NCBI GenBank assembly: GCA_046328525.1 | Contig: JAXLWK010000003.1 | Coordinates: 620,001 to 684,000, forward strand | Origin: JBDHWG01 sp046328525 | GTDB taxonomy: Bacteria > Chloroflexota > Anaerolineae > Epilineales > JAHCIE01 | DNA length: 64,000 nucleotides | Direction of reading: 5' to 3' | In this document: positions 50,352 to 58,742 of the stretch, piece by piece | How the letters are laid out: each line of letters begins with the position of its first letter | Position numbering within the stretch: the stretch's first letter is position 1 | Translations under genes and position numbers: made by a program | Notes under the pieces: model-generated | What the model was told of the DNA's origin: nothing | The model's input: only the letters and a program-made list of their open reading frames with translations | The model's database searches: none

Positions 50352-50698
50352 GAGCAGTCTCCTTTCAGAGCGAGCCAATTGGTAGTGGGGTCATCGGGAG
50401 GGGACCTGAATCAGAAACGGCGTTATGCTCATAGGGCATAACGCCGTTCGCTGTTTCAGGCTCTGTCTTGCAGATGGCGAAGAGGGAGGGTAAGCGCCTA
50501 CCGCCCATCATTGATGCGAGCCAATTCCCCTGTGTGTCGCTGCCGTCGCAGCGTCGAGACGCCAACAATCAGCGCCACACCTGTAACGCTGACAACGTTG
50601 GAAAGAGTATACCACAATAGTGGCAACTGAATGTAGTGAACTCACCACCTGGCGTAAAGAATTCACCACCTGTTGACCTGCTGCGACCCAGGTGGGCG
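50352..50698. other. Intergenic region between the AOR gene and the F420-type oxidoreductase gene
   Basis: No credible gene is present. The region contains the large hairpin at 50405-50460, a short inverted repeat CCAC-aata-GTGG near 50614-50625, and a direct repeat TCACCACCTG occurring twice about 25 bp apart (near 50644 and 50668). A minus-strand TATACT near 50611 may be a -10 element for the AOR gene. Confidence 0.5.
50405..50460 (-). other. Long leader hairpin upstream of the AOR gene
   Basis: The arms CCTGAATCAGAAACGGCGTT...ATGC (50405-50428) and GCATAACGCCGTT...TTCAGG (50436-50460) pair over about 24 bases with a few mismatches around a 7-base loop. The inner 13 pairs are perfect. It lies about 54-110 bases upstream of the AOR GTG, so it would be in or near the mRNA leader. 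It has no U-tract. A role in translation control or attenuation is inference. Confidence 0.55.
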
Positions 50699-51307
50699 TC
50701 AGCGGCGGGCCGCCTGCGCGGCGCCGCGCTTGAGCAGCGCCAGCAGGAGCAGGGCAAGCGTGGCGAGCGGCCATACCCACGCCAGGTCGCCTGGGCCGCC
50801 TGGGCCGGTGCGCGGCTTGGTGCGCCGGATGCGGATGAGGCGGTAACTGGGCGTCATTTCGGCGAGCGCCGGGTCGTCTATGCGGCGCGGGTCCACGCCA
50901 GCGAGGATGGCGGCGAAGCCGCTGGCAATGAGTACCCGGCGCAGGATGAACAGGCGGTCGGGCGCATCCGACACGTCCTCGGCGACGCCCGCCCACCAGC
51001 CATTCGGCAGCCAGATTTCGACGTCAGGGTGGACGAGCATGTTCCGATACCAGTCCGAGACGGCGCCAAAGCCGGCTGTGCAGTAGATGTCGTCGTCTAT
51101 CTCGGCGTAGTTGACCGGCGTGCGCCGTGGCAGGCCACTCCTGCGGCCCGTGTGCGTCAGCACCATGATGCGCCCGCCCACGGACGGCCAGGCGTTGACC
51201 CAGCCTCCGAAGCCCAGACGCCACAGCAGCAGCATGAAGTGGTTGAAGCGCTTGAAGCCCTTGCGCAGAACTTGCTCAGCCGGCGAAAGAGTCGTGGATG
51301 ACATCAT
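50699..51307 (-). CDS. Nitroreductase/deazaflavin (F420)-dependent oxidoreductase family protein (Ddn-like)
   Basis: A 202-residue protein with the split-barrel nitroreductase family (F420H2-dependent) pattern: VGGRIMVLTHTGRRSGLPRR, TPVNYAEIDDDIYCTAGFGA and SDWYRNMLVHPDVEIWLPNG. These are the usual cofactor-contacting segments of Ddn/FDOR proteins. A C-terminal hydrophobic helix (DLAWVWPLATLALLLLALL) is added, anchoring it to the membrane. Substrate and cofactor choice (F420 or FMN) cannot be told. Its start overlaps the methyltransferase stop by four bases (ATGA), and the four genes up to 53488 form one coupled unit. Confidence 0.85.
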   Translation of the reverse strand: MMSSTTLSPAEQVLRKGFKRFNHFMLLLWRLGFGGWVNAWPSVGGRIMVLTHTGRRSGLPRRTPVNYAEIDDDIYCTAGFGAVSDWYRNMLVHPDVEIWLPNGWWAGVAEDVSDAPDRLFILRRVLIASGFAAILAGVDPRRIDDPALAEMTPSYRLIRIRRTKPRTGPGGPGDLAWVWPLATLALLLLALLKRGAAQAARR

Positions 51308-51921
51308 AGTCTCCGAAGAAGGATGACGCGGTACATGCCGCGCAGCAAACTTGCCTCGTCGCGCACGATGACGTAGCCTCCCGGCGGGGCGATGTCCTCG
51401 AAGCGGCGGTTGAAGTCGGTGCCGGCGAGGGTGGTGAATACGCTCAGCAAGCGTCTTAGGCGGCCGGGGCTCTGCCCCGGCGCCAGGAATTTGTCGAACA
51501 CGCTGGCGCGACCACCGCGCCGCACCACGCGCATGCTCTCACGAAAGCATCGTGCGCCATCCGGGGCCACCGAGACGATCAGGTTGAGGACCGCAGCATC
51601 GAACACACCGTCGCGGAAAGGGAGCGCCTGGGCATCCCCTTGAACCAGCGATACAGCGCGGCCGGGGAGCGGCAGCTTGCTCTGCGCGCGGGCAAGCATG
51701 GGCCGGCTCAAGTCGAGGCCGACGGCAACAATGCCCACCTGAAGATCGGGGAGATCGAGACCGGTACCGATGCCGACGAACAGCGCTCGTTCGCCGGGCC
51801 GTATCGCCAGGGCAGCCATAGACAGGTGGCGGCCCTGGCGGTATGGCAGGTCGAATATGAGGTCGTAGACCGGCGCCCAGAGGCGGTAGATGAAGCGGTT
51901 CCAGCGATTGGTCAGCTTCAT
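51304..51921 (-). CDS. Class I SAM-dependent methyltransferase (Ubi/Men-type)
   Basis: A 205-residue methyltransferase starting MKLTNRWNRFIYRLWAPVYD. The SAM-binding motif I is GERALFVGIGTGLDLPDL, motif II-like VGLDLSRPMLA and post-motif QGDAQALPFRDGVFDAAV. The shape matches small methyltransferases of quinone or lipid biosynthesis, but the substrate is not determinable. GAGGA precedes the ATG. It lies between a membrane protein (14 bp gap) and a Ddn-like protein (4-bp overlap), and methylation and F420-dependent reduction could act on one membrane-associated substrate. Confidence 0.87.
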   Translation of the reverse strand: MKLTNRWNRFIYRLWAPVYDLIFDLPYRQGRHLSMAALAIRPGERALFVGIGTGLDLPDLQVGIVAVGLDLSRPMLARAQSKLPLPGRAVSLVQGDAQALPFRDGVFDAAVLNLIVSVAPDGARCFRESMRVVRRGGRASVFDKFLAPGQSPGRLRRLLSVFTTLAGTDFNRRFEDIAPPGGYVIVRDEASLLRGMYRVILLRRL

Positions 51922-51935
51922 GGAGTCCTCTTCGC

Positions 51936-52877
51936 CTATGCTAACGACCGCCTCGAGCTTCGGGTTCGCCAGGCGCCGACGCCCAACACCCACGTCAGCA
52001 TGAGGCCCTGGACGAATGAGTCGGCGGTAATCTCCGCGCCGTGCACGAGGCGCAGCGTCATCGGCAGGAAGGAGCCGCTTAGCATCGGCGCCCAGCCGCC
52101 GAGTGCGGCGATTGTCAGGCCGATCCAGAAGGCGGTGCGCCAGCGCGGGCCGCGAAGAAGGGCAATCAGCGGGAAGAGGGCCAGGGCGAAGACCAGGCCG
52201 CGCGCGATCTCCAACGGAATCATGACCGAGAACGGTGGAATCTTGAGCGGGAGGTCCAGTGCCGTGTAGTATGGCACGACGATGGGCGAGATGAGCATGC
52301 CGAAGAACAGGTAGATCGGCACGTACAGCAGGCCCGCCAGGGCAAAGCGCCACAGCCAGCTGAAGCCGCTCCGCTCCGCCAGGATTGTGTGAAGAGCCTG
52401 GGCGAGCCGCTCACCGACAGTCGGGGGCGTGAACAACCAGGCGACAACCAGCGCGAGGAGCGCCTCGGTGAGCGCCTGCATCGGCAAGGCAGCCATGTTC
52501 GCCGTTGTGACGAACGTGGTGAAGAACACTGCTTCGATCGTGCTCAGCAACGTCATGACGACGAAGATGGCGAGAAACAGCGCAATGGCGCGATCCAGGA
52601 GGGGAACGCGCAGCCGCGTCGAGAGCGGGCCGAGGGTCAGCCCGATGACGACGCCGGCCAGCGCCGTCCCAATGAGAATCTGGGTGTAGTCCATTGGGAT
52701 GTTGGTGATGTCAATCTTGATGCCGAGCAGTGTGTTGAGCATGCCTGCGCCGAGGGTCAGGACAACGTAGGCGACCGCGACGATAAGGCTGCGCCAAATC
52801 ACACCAAGCGGCCGAATGACATGCTGCTGGTGAGTAACTATGGTTGTCATAATATTTGCCTGATTCTTTCGTGTCAC
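51936..52877 (-). CDS. Multi-spanning membrane protein of unknown function
   Basis: A protein of 300-313 residues with seven or eight hydrophobic helices (for example PLGVIWRSLIVAVAYVVLTL, AIALFLAIFVVMTLLSTIEA and FALAGLLYVPIYLFFGMLIS). I do not recognise a family and see no catalytic motif. Two starts are possible: a GTG at 52877 overlapping the previous gene's stop in a GTGA junction, or an ATG at 52850 with a weak AGG nine bases before. I report the longer one because of the overlap. It belongs to the four-gene unit with GyrI-like, methyltransferase and Ddn-like genes. Confidence 0.75.
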   Translation of the reverse strand: MTRKNQANIMTTIVTHQQHVIRPLGVIWRSLIVAVAYVVLTLGAGMLNTLLGIKIDITNIPMDYTQILIGTALAGVVIGLTLGPLSTRLRVPLLDRAIALFLAIFVVMTLLSTIEAVFFTTFVTTANMAALPMQALTEALLALVVAWLFTPPTVGERLAQALHTILAERSGFSWLWRFALAGLLYVPIYLFFGMLISPIVVPYYTALDLPLKIPPFSVMIPLEIARGLVFALALFPLIALLRGPRWRTAFWIGLTIAALGGWAPMLSGSFLPMTLRLVHGAEITADSFVQGLMLTWVLGVGAWRTRSSRRSLA

Positions 52878-53488
52878 GCCGGCGCAACGGGCTGGCGAAT
52901 CACGGTTTTCATCTTCTCCGGCGCTGTCCGACGTGGATCACTGAGGTAGACCTCGTGGTGTTTGCCGCGCAGCGCATAGCCCCGGTCGTGGATGAAGGCG
53001 TGCAGGCGCTGGATGGTCGGCGGCTCGGCGGAGTAGGGGCCGATGTGCATGATCTGGGCGGCCAGGCCCTCGGCGAAGCGCTCCAGCCGCAATCCTGCGA
53101 GGGCCGGCAGGTCGCGCTTGCGTCCGGCGTCGGCCACCGCCTGCGACATCTGCTCCGGGGTGATGGCGACAGGCTGCATGATCATCGCCGTCCACTTCCA
53201 CTGGTCGCGGTTGGCGTTCAGAAAGTCCTCCATGTTGTCGGCCCACCACAGGGCCGACATCGCCGGGACGCTGTACTTCACGCCCGTCTCCTTCTGGAGC
53301 ATGAATTTGAGCGTGTAGGCGGCGCTGTAGAGGGCCTGGGTCGCGTCGGCGAACGCCGCCCCGTTCGGGTCGCCCTGGCCGTCAATCATCAAGTAGTCCA
53401 GGGGCGGAACCTCGATGAGCACAGGCGCTTTCGACGGCGGATTGTACAGCGCCTTGTAGAGCTTCTTGACATCTATGGTCTCGACCAT
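52874..53488 (-). CDS. GyrI-like small-molecule-binding domain protein
   Basis: A 204-residue protein with the GyrI-like (SOUL/BmrR C-terminal) fold: VLIEVPPLDYLMIDGQGDPN, AALYSAAYTLKFM, MSALWWADNMEDF and KWTAMIMQPVAITPEQ. The C-terminal half contains EGLAAQIMHIGPYSAEPPTI and EVYLSDPRRTAPEKM. Stand-alone GyrI-like proteins bind hydrophobic or cationic small molecules and some hydrolyse cyclopropanoids; there is no DNA-binding domain here. The gene begins the GyrI, membrane protein, methyltransferase, Ddn-like unit, 39 bp after the formate dehydrogenase alpha gene. Confidence 0.87.
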   Translation of the reverse strand: MVETIDVKKLYKALYNPPSKAPVLIEVPPLDYLMIDGQGDPNGAAFADATQALYSAAYTLKFMLQKETGVKYSVPAMSALWWADNMEDFLNANRDQWKWTAMIMQPVAITPEQMSQAVADAGRKRDLPALAGLRLERFAEGLAAQIMHIGPYSAEPPTIQRLHAFIHDRGYALRGKHHEVYLSDPRRTAPEKMKTVIRQPVAPA

Positions 53489-53527
53489 GTTCAGACTCCA
53501 TTCGTTACGACAGGCGCCGACAGCGTA

Positions 53528-56458
53528 TCACGTCGGCGTCGTCTCCTTCGCCTCAGCCGACGATTTGCCGTGGCCGGCGGCCTTCGGGCTTTCGATGCGC
53601 ACCGCGCATACCTTGAACTCCGGGATCTTGGCGACCGGGTCGAGGCTGAAGTCCTGGGTCAGGGCGTTGGCCGGCGCTTCCTTCCAGTGGAACGAGAGGA
53701 AGACCGTACCCGGTTGGACGCGCTCGCTGACACGGGCCTGTGCGCGCACCTGGCCGCGTCGGCTCGTGATCAGCACCGTGCCGCCGTCGCGTATGCCGGC
53801 GGCAGCGGCGTCCTCGGCGCTGACCTCGGCGTAGGGCCGCGACTCGCGCCAGGCGAGCGGCTCGCTGCGGCGGGTCATGGTGCCGGTGTGGTAGTGGTAC
53901 AGGATGCGGCCGGTGGTCAGCGTGAGCGGATACTCCGCGTCCGGTTGCTCGGCCGGCCCCTGCACGGCGATGGCGGCGAACTTGCCCAGGCCGCGGCTGA
54001 AGCCCGTGGTGTGCAGAATCGGCGTACCGGGGTGATCCACATTGGGACACGGCCAGGTGAGGCCCGGGCCGGCGAGGCGCTCGTGGCGGATGCCGCCGTA
54101 GATCGGCGTGACGCGCGCCATCTCCGCCAGGATCGCCGCTGTGGATGGGAAGCTCCAGGACGTGGGCGGCGTCGCATCTGGCTGCAGCTTTGCTTCGAGG
54201 CGCTCCCCGATAAGGCACAGGATTTGCCAATCGGGCAGCGCCTCACCCGGCGCAGCGATCACCGGCTGAATCAGCTGGACGCGGCGCTCGGTGTTGGTGA
54301 CCGTGCCGTCCTTTTCCAGGTGTGACGCGGCGGGCAGCACGACGTCGGCGAGCTGCGCCGTCTCGCTGAGGAAAATGTCCTGGACGACCAGGAAATCGAG
54401 GGCGCGCAGCGCCGCCTCGACGTGGCTGAGGTTCGGGTCGGACAGCATGGGGTTCTCGCCCATGACGAACATCGCCCGCACCCGCTTTTCGAGGGCGGCG
54501 TGCATCAGCTCGACCACGGTCAGCCCCGGCTGCGTCGGCAGGTCGGCCAGCCCCCAGCCCCGGGCGACGGCCTGGCGCTTCGTCTCGTCGCTCACGAGCT
54601 GGTAGCCGGGCAGGAAGTTGGGCAATGCGCCCATGTCGCACGCGCCCTGGACGTTGGATTGGCCGCGCAGGGGGTTGACGCCGGTAGACGGTTTCCCGAT
54701 CTGGCCGCACAGCATCGCCAGGTTCGCCAGGGTCATCACCAGGTCGGTGCCGTTGCGCCGCTGGGTGATGCCCATCGCGTACAGGATGGTGGAGCGGCCC
54801 CGCCCGGTCGGCGGGCCACCGTGCCCGGCGGTTGGGGCGCCGCTCGCGCCGGCGGCGCGTTCACCCAGGGCGTAGACGCGGGCGGCGCGCTCGATCAGAT
54901 CGGCGGGGACGCCCGACGCCAGCGCCGCGACCGCCGGCGAGTAGCTCTTGACGCTCTCGGCGAAGGCGTCGAAGCCCTCGGTGCGCGCCGCGATAAAGTC
55001 GCGGTCGGCCCAGCCTTCGCGCAGGATGACGTGGGCCAGGGCGAAGAAGACGTAGATGTCCGTGCCGGGCCGCGGCTGGAGGAACAGAGTCGCGTGATCG
55101 GCCAGTGGGACACGGCGCGGGTCAATCATGACGACGTTTGCGCCCTTCTTGGCGGCGCGCACGACTTCGTAGCCGATGACCGGGTGCGACTCGGCCGTGT
55201 TGGAGCCGGTGATGAGGATGCAGTCAGCGTCGCGGATGTCGCGGATGGGGTTCGTCATCGCGCCGCTGCCGAAGGACGCGCCCAGGCCCGACACGGTACT
55301 GGCGTGGCACAGGCGCGCACAGTGGTCTACGTTGTTCGTGCCGACGGTGGCGCGCATCAGCTTCTGGAACAGGTAGTTCTCTTCGTTGGTGCAGCGGGCC
55401 GAGGCCAGCCCGGCCACCGCATCCGGGCCGTCGGCTTTCACAGTATCGGCGAGCCTGGCCGCCACGATGTCGAGCGCACTGTCCCACGCCACGGGGACGA
55501 AATCCGCCGCGTCCGACAGGACGAGGCCGCGCTTGCCGGCTTTGGCGGCCGGTATGGCAGACCCATCGCCCACCGCCGCTGCCGAGATGCCTAGCTCGTC
55601 CAGGAGCGCGCGCCGCACCAGCGGGCGCGTGAGGCGGTCGGGGTGGTTGGCGTAATCCCAGCCAAAGCGTCCTTTGGCGCACAGGAACTCGCCGTTGACC
55701 GGCGCCGACGGGTAGCCCTGGGCGTAGACGATGCTGCCGTCCTTGACGGCGTACTCCAGGGCGCAGCCGACGCCGCAGTAGCCGCAGACTGTGCGGACGC
55801 GCCCCATCTCCCACTCGCGGCCCTTGCCGACGCGCATGGCGGGCATGAGCGCCGCCGTGGGGCAGACCTGGACGCAGTTGCCGCAGAAGACACACGTGGA
55901 ATTGACCATGGGGCCGTCGAACGGCGTCGCGACGTGGCTGGCGAAGCCGCGCCCCGCGATCTCGATGGCGTTCGCGCCGACAACCTCATCGCACACCCGG
56001 ACGCAGCGGCTGCACAGGATGCAGTACTGGTGGTCGCGGATGAAAAATGGGTTGTCGTCCTGGTACAGCAGGCGCGAGTATTCGACCTCGAAGCTCGACT
56101 CGGCGATGCCGTACTGATAGGCGTAACGCTGGAGATCGCAGCACCCGTTCTTGTCGCACACGACGCAGCGCAGGGGGTGATCGGAGATGAACAGGTCTAT
56201 GATCTCGCGCCGCAGCGCGGTCAGCCGCTCACTGTGGGTGTGAACCAGCATGCCCTCGGCGCACAGCATGCCGCAGCTCGGCTGGGGGTTGGGGCGGCCC
56301 TCGACTTCGACGAGGCACAGGCGGCAGCCGCCCGACGGGGCCAGCTCCGGGTGATAACAGAGGCGCGGGATGTCAATGCCGTGGGCGAGGGCGGCTTCCA
56401 GGACAGTCGTGCCGGGGGCAACCTGGAGGGTTCTGCCGTCAATGGTCAGGCTGATCAT
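53528..56458 (-). CDS. fdhA: Formate dehydrogenase alpha subunit (NuoG-like N-terminus, Cys active site)
   Basis: A 976-residue molybdopterin/iron-sulfur subunit. A 2Fe-2S domain has Cys34, Cys45, Cys48 and Cys62. A His-ligated 4Fe-4S cluster uses His94, Cys98, Cys101 and Cys107. Two ferredoxin-type clusters are at Cys146-156 and Cys189-199, and a 4Fe-4S cluster next to the cofactor at Cys225, Cys228, Cys232 and Cys260. The catalytic residue is Cys384 in ARLCHASTVSGL, not selenocysteine. The C-terminal molybdopterin dinucleotide-binding domain follows. It oxidises formate to CO2. The preceding genes give NADH-linked subunits, so the complex is NAD-dependent. Start and stop overlap the upstream gene by four bases. 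Confidence 0.93.
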   Translation of the reverse strand: MISLTIDGRTLQVAPGTTVLEAALAHGIDIPRLCYHPELAPSGGCRLCLVEVEGRPNPQPSCGMLCAEGMLVHTHSERLTALRREIIDLFISDHPLRCVVCDKNGCCDLQRYAYQYGIAESSFEVEYSRLLYQDDNPFFIRDHQYCILCSRCVRVCDEVVGANAIEIAGRGFASHVATPFDGPMVNSTCVFCGNCVQVCPTAALMPAMRVGKGREWEMGRVRTVCGYCGVGCALEYAVKDGSIVYAQGYPSAPVNGEFLCAKGRFGWDYANHPDRLTRPLVRRALLDELGISAAAVGDGSAIPAAKAGKRGLVLSDAADFVPVAWDSALDIVAARLADTVKADGPDAVAGLASARCTNEENYLFQKLMRATVGTNNVDHCARLCHASTVSGLGASFGSGAMTNPIRDIRDADCILITGSNTAESHPVIGYEVVRAAKKGANVVMIDPRRVPLADHATLFLQPRPGTDIYVFFALAHVILREGWADRDFIAARTEGFDAFAESVKSYSPAVAALASGVPADLIERAARVYALGERAAGASGAPTAGHGGPPTGRGRSTILYAMGITQRRNGTDLVMTLANLAMLCGQIGKPSTGVNPLRGQSNVQGACDMGALPNFLPGYQLVSDETKRQAVARGWGLADLPTQPGLTVVELMHAALEKRVRAMFVMGENPMLSDPNLSHVEAALRALDFLVVQDIFLSETAQLADVVLPAASHLEKDGTVTNTERRVQLIQPVIAAPGEALPDWQILCLIGERLEAKLQPDATPPTSWSFPSTAAILAEMARVTPIYGGIRHERLAGPGLTWPCPNVDHPGTPILHTTGFSRGLGKFAAIAVQGPAEQPDAEYPLTLTTGRILYHYHTGTMTRRSEPLAWRESRPYAEVSAEDAAAAGIRDGGTVLITSRRGQVRAQARVSERVQPGTVFLSFHWKEAPANALTQDFSLDPVAKIPEFKVCAVRIESPKAAGHGKSSAEAKETTPT

Positions 56459-58110
56459 GTGTCCACCTCCACACGCGCCGCCGCCTCGTCTGCCGTCGCC
56501 GGCTCGTGGCCCGCGCCGTGCAGCGGGCAGACACCGGCCGGGCAGCGCCGGTCATCGACGTGCGCCATGTACTCGTCCCTGAAGTAGCGCATGGTGGTGA
56601 GCACAGGGTTGGGCGCGGTCTGGCCCAGGCCGCACAGCGAGGTCGTGCTCACGGTCTGGCACAGGTCGAGCAGCTTGTCAATGTCGCGGGCCGTCGCCGC
56701 GCCGCGCGTGATGCGGGTCAGGATGCCCAGCATCTTGCGCGTGCCGACGCGGCAGGGGACGCACTTGCCGCACGACTCGGACTGGGTAAACGTGAGGAAG
56801 TACCGCGCAAAGTCCACCATGCAGGTCGTGTCGTCCACGACGACCATGCCGCCGGAGCCCATGATCGCGCCGGTGGCCCTAAGGTCTTCGTAGTCAATGC
56901 GGGTGTCAATCAGCGCCGCAGGGATGCAGCCGCCGGACGGTCCGCCGAGCTGGACGGCCTTGAACGGCCGCCCGCCCTTGCACCCGCCGCCCAGGTCGAA
57001 GATCATCTCCCGCAGCGTCATGCCGATGGGGACTTCGACCAGGCCGGAGTTCTTGACGGCCCCGGTGAGGGCGAACGCCTTTGTGCCGCCGCTCTTGGGC
57101 GTGCCGAGGTTGGCGAACCAGGTGGGGCCGTTGAGCAGGATGGCCGGCGCGCTGGCGTAGGTCTCGACGTTGTTGATGTTCGTCGGATGCCCCCACAGGC
57201 CGTGTTCCGATGGGTAGGGCGGGCGCATGCTCGGCATGCCGCGCTGGCCCTCGATGGAGTGCATCAGCGCGGTCTCTTCGCCGCACACGAACGCGCCAGC
57301 GCCTTCCTTGATGGCGATGTCGAAGCTCAGGCCGCTACCGAGGATGTTCGCCCCCAGGACGCCGTACTCGTGGGCCTGGGCGATGGCGCGTCGCAGCGCC
57401 TTGACGGCGAGCGGATACTCGGCGCGCACGTAGATGTAGCCCCTGGTCGCGCCGATGGCCCACGCCGCGATCAGCATGCCCTCGATGAGGCGGTGGGGAT
57501 CGCCCTCGATCATCGTGCGGTCCATGAACGCGCCGGGGTCGCCCTCGTCGGCGTTGCAGATGATGTATTTCAACGCGCCGGGCTGTTTGCGGGTCAGCTC
57601 CCATTTTAGGCCAGCCGGAAACCCCGCGCCGCCGCGCCCGCGCAGGTGGGAGTCCTTGATGATCTGGATAACCTCGTCGGGCGACAGGCGCACGGCGCGG
57701 CGGATAGCCTCGTAGCCGTCGTGGGCCAGGTAGTCTTCCAGCGACGTCGGATCAATGACACCGCATAGCCCCGTCGTCACCTTGACCTGGCGGCCCAGGA
57801 AGGGATAATCCGCCTTGTCCACGCGGCGGCTGACGACCCAGTCCGGGGCGATGGTGCGCGCCGCCGGGCCAAAGTGCTGGTCGAGGATGGGGCGGACGCG
57901 CTCCGGCGTCACCGGGCCGTAGAGCGTCGAGCCGTCGTCGGTGACGATCTCGACAAGCGGCTCGCGGTGACACGCGCCCAGGCAGCCGGTGCGCTGAAGC
58001 TCGATGGGCTGCTGGCGGCGGTGGAGGTAGAGGTCTATGGCGGAGTAGACGGCTTCAGCGCCCGCCGCCAGGCCGCACGTTGACGTGCCGACGCGAATGG
58101 TGGCGGTCAT
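56455..58110 (-). CDS. NuoF-like beta subunit of NAD-dependent formate dehydrogenase
   Basis: A 551-residue flavoprotein subunit. An N-terminal thioredoxin-like 2Fe-2S domain keeps Cys12, Cys43 and Cys47. The FMN site is HLRGRGGAGFPAGLKWEL and the NAD site VCGEETALMHSIEGQRGMPS. The 4Fe-4S cluster is SESCGKCVPCRVG plus the Cys of SLCGLGQ. The C-terminus ends soon after HVDDRRCPAGVCP: only this stub remains of the two-cluster ferredoxin tail found in HydB-type relatives. It takes electrons from formate through Fe-S clusters to NAD+. Its stop overlaps fdhA and its start overlaps nuoE by four bases each. Confidence 0.9.
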   Translation of the reverse strand: MTATIRVGTSTCGLAAGAEAVYSAIDLYLHRRQQPIELQRTGCLGACHREPLVEIVTDDGSTLYGPVTPERVRPILDQHFGPAARTIAPDWVVSRRVDKADYPFLGRQVKVTTGLCGVIDPTSLEDYLAHDGYEAIRRAVRLSPDEVIQIIKDSHLRGRGGAGFPAGLKWELTRKQPGALKYIICNADEGDPGAFMDRTMIEGDPHRLIEGMLIAAWAIGATRGYIYVRAEYPLAVKALRRAIAQAHEYGVLGANILGSGLSFDIAIKEGAGAFVCGEETALMHSIEGQRGMPSMRPPYPSEHGLWGHPTNINNVETYASAPAILLNGPTWFANLGTPKSGGTKAFALTGAVKNSGLVEVPIGMTLREMIFDLGGGCKGGRPFKAVQLGGPSGGCIPAALIDTRIDYEDLRATGAIMGSGGMVVVDDTTCMVDFARYFLTFTQSESCGKCVPCRVGTRKMLGILTRITRGAATARDIDKLLDLCQTVSTTSLCGLGQTAPNPVLTTMRYFRDEYMAHVDDRRCPAGVCPLHGAGHEPATADEAAARVEVDT

Positions 58111-58652
58111 ACTGACGCTTCCTCTCTGGCCTCGGCCGCCAGCGCCGCGACAACATTCTCGGCCTCGGCGGGGGACATGCGTCCGTAGGTGCGGTCGTTG
58201 ACAACGACGACGGGCGCCAGGCTGCACGCGCCGACGCAGGCCACGGTCTGCAACGTGAACAGATGGTCGGCGGTCGTTTCGTCTTCGCTGATGCCCAGCC
58301 TGGCTCTGATCTTCTTGAGAATCTCGTCGGAGCGGTTGACGTGGCACGCCGTGCCGCGGCAGACGCGGACGACGTAGCGGCCCGGCGGGTTGAGCTGGAA
58401 GAGGTTATAGAAGGTGACGACGCCGTAGACGCGGCTGAGCGGGAAACCCAGCTCCCGCGAGACGTACTCCAGCGCCTCCTTCGGGAGGTAGCCGTAGTGC
58501 TCTTGCAGTTCTTCCAGGACGGTGATGAGGGCATCTGGCTGCCCCTTGTGCCTGTCCAGGATGAGCGCGAGATCGGGCGCGGGCGGGGCGAGCCGCGGAT
58601 CGCCCTGGTAGATGTAGCGGCGAGACGCGGCCTCCTTGCCTTGCGAAGACAT
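58107..58652 (-). CDS. NuoE-like gamma subunit of NAD-dependent formate dehydrogenase
   Basis: A 181-residue thioredoxin-like 2Fe-2S subunit. Cluster ligands are Cys98 and Cys103 (VCRGTACHV) and Cys139 and Cys143 (ACVGACSLAP). The N-terminal helical part contains GYLPKEALEYVSRELGFPLS and VYGVVTFYNLFQLNPPGRY, the standard NuoE/HydA-type sequence. It completes the three-subunit NAD-linked unit with the next two genes (coupled by ATGA overlaps). An upstream acetyltransferase/acyl-CoA synthetase-like gene is 90 bp away on the same strand. Confidence 0.92.
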   Translation of the reverse strand: MSSQGKEAASRRYIYQGDPRLAPPAPDLALILDRHKGQPDALITVLEELQEHYGYLPKEALEYVSRELGFPLSRVYGVVTFYNLFQLNPPGRYVVRVCRGTACHVNRSDEILKKIRARLGISEDETTADHLFTLQTVACVGACSLAPVVVVNDRTYGRMSPAEAENVVAALAAEAREEASV

Positions 58653-58742
58653 AGCTCACCTCACTGCGCCGGCCGCGCTCGGCGCGCCTGGGGGGCGCAG
58701 GGCTCGCCGTGTCACATGGACGCACTCCGTTGTGATGCGCGA

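Noticed and set aside
48633..50441. 602-residue plus-strand ORF opposite the AOR gene
   Set aside because: It is antisense to the AOR gene with all its cofactor motifs, and has no domain of its own.
50405..50460. Molybdenum cofactor riboswitch upstream of the AOR gene
   Set aside because: It is a single long hairpin without the multi-stem layout I associate with that riboswitch.
52874..52877. Frameshift at the GyrI-like/membrane protein junction
   Set aside because: The GTGA overlap is a normal translational coupling arrangement and both proteins look complete.
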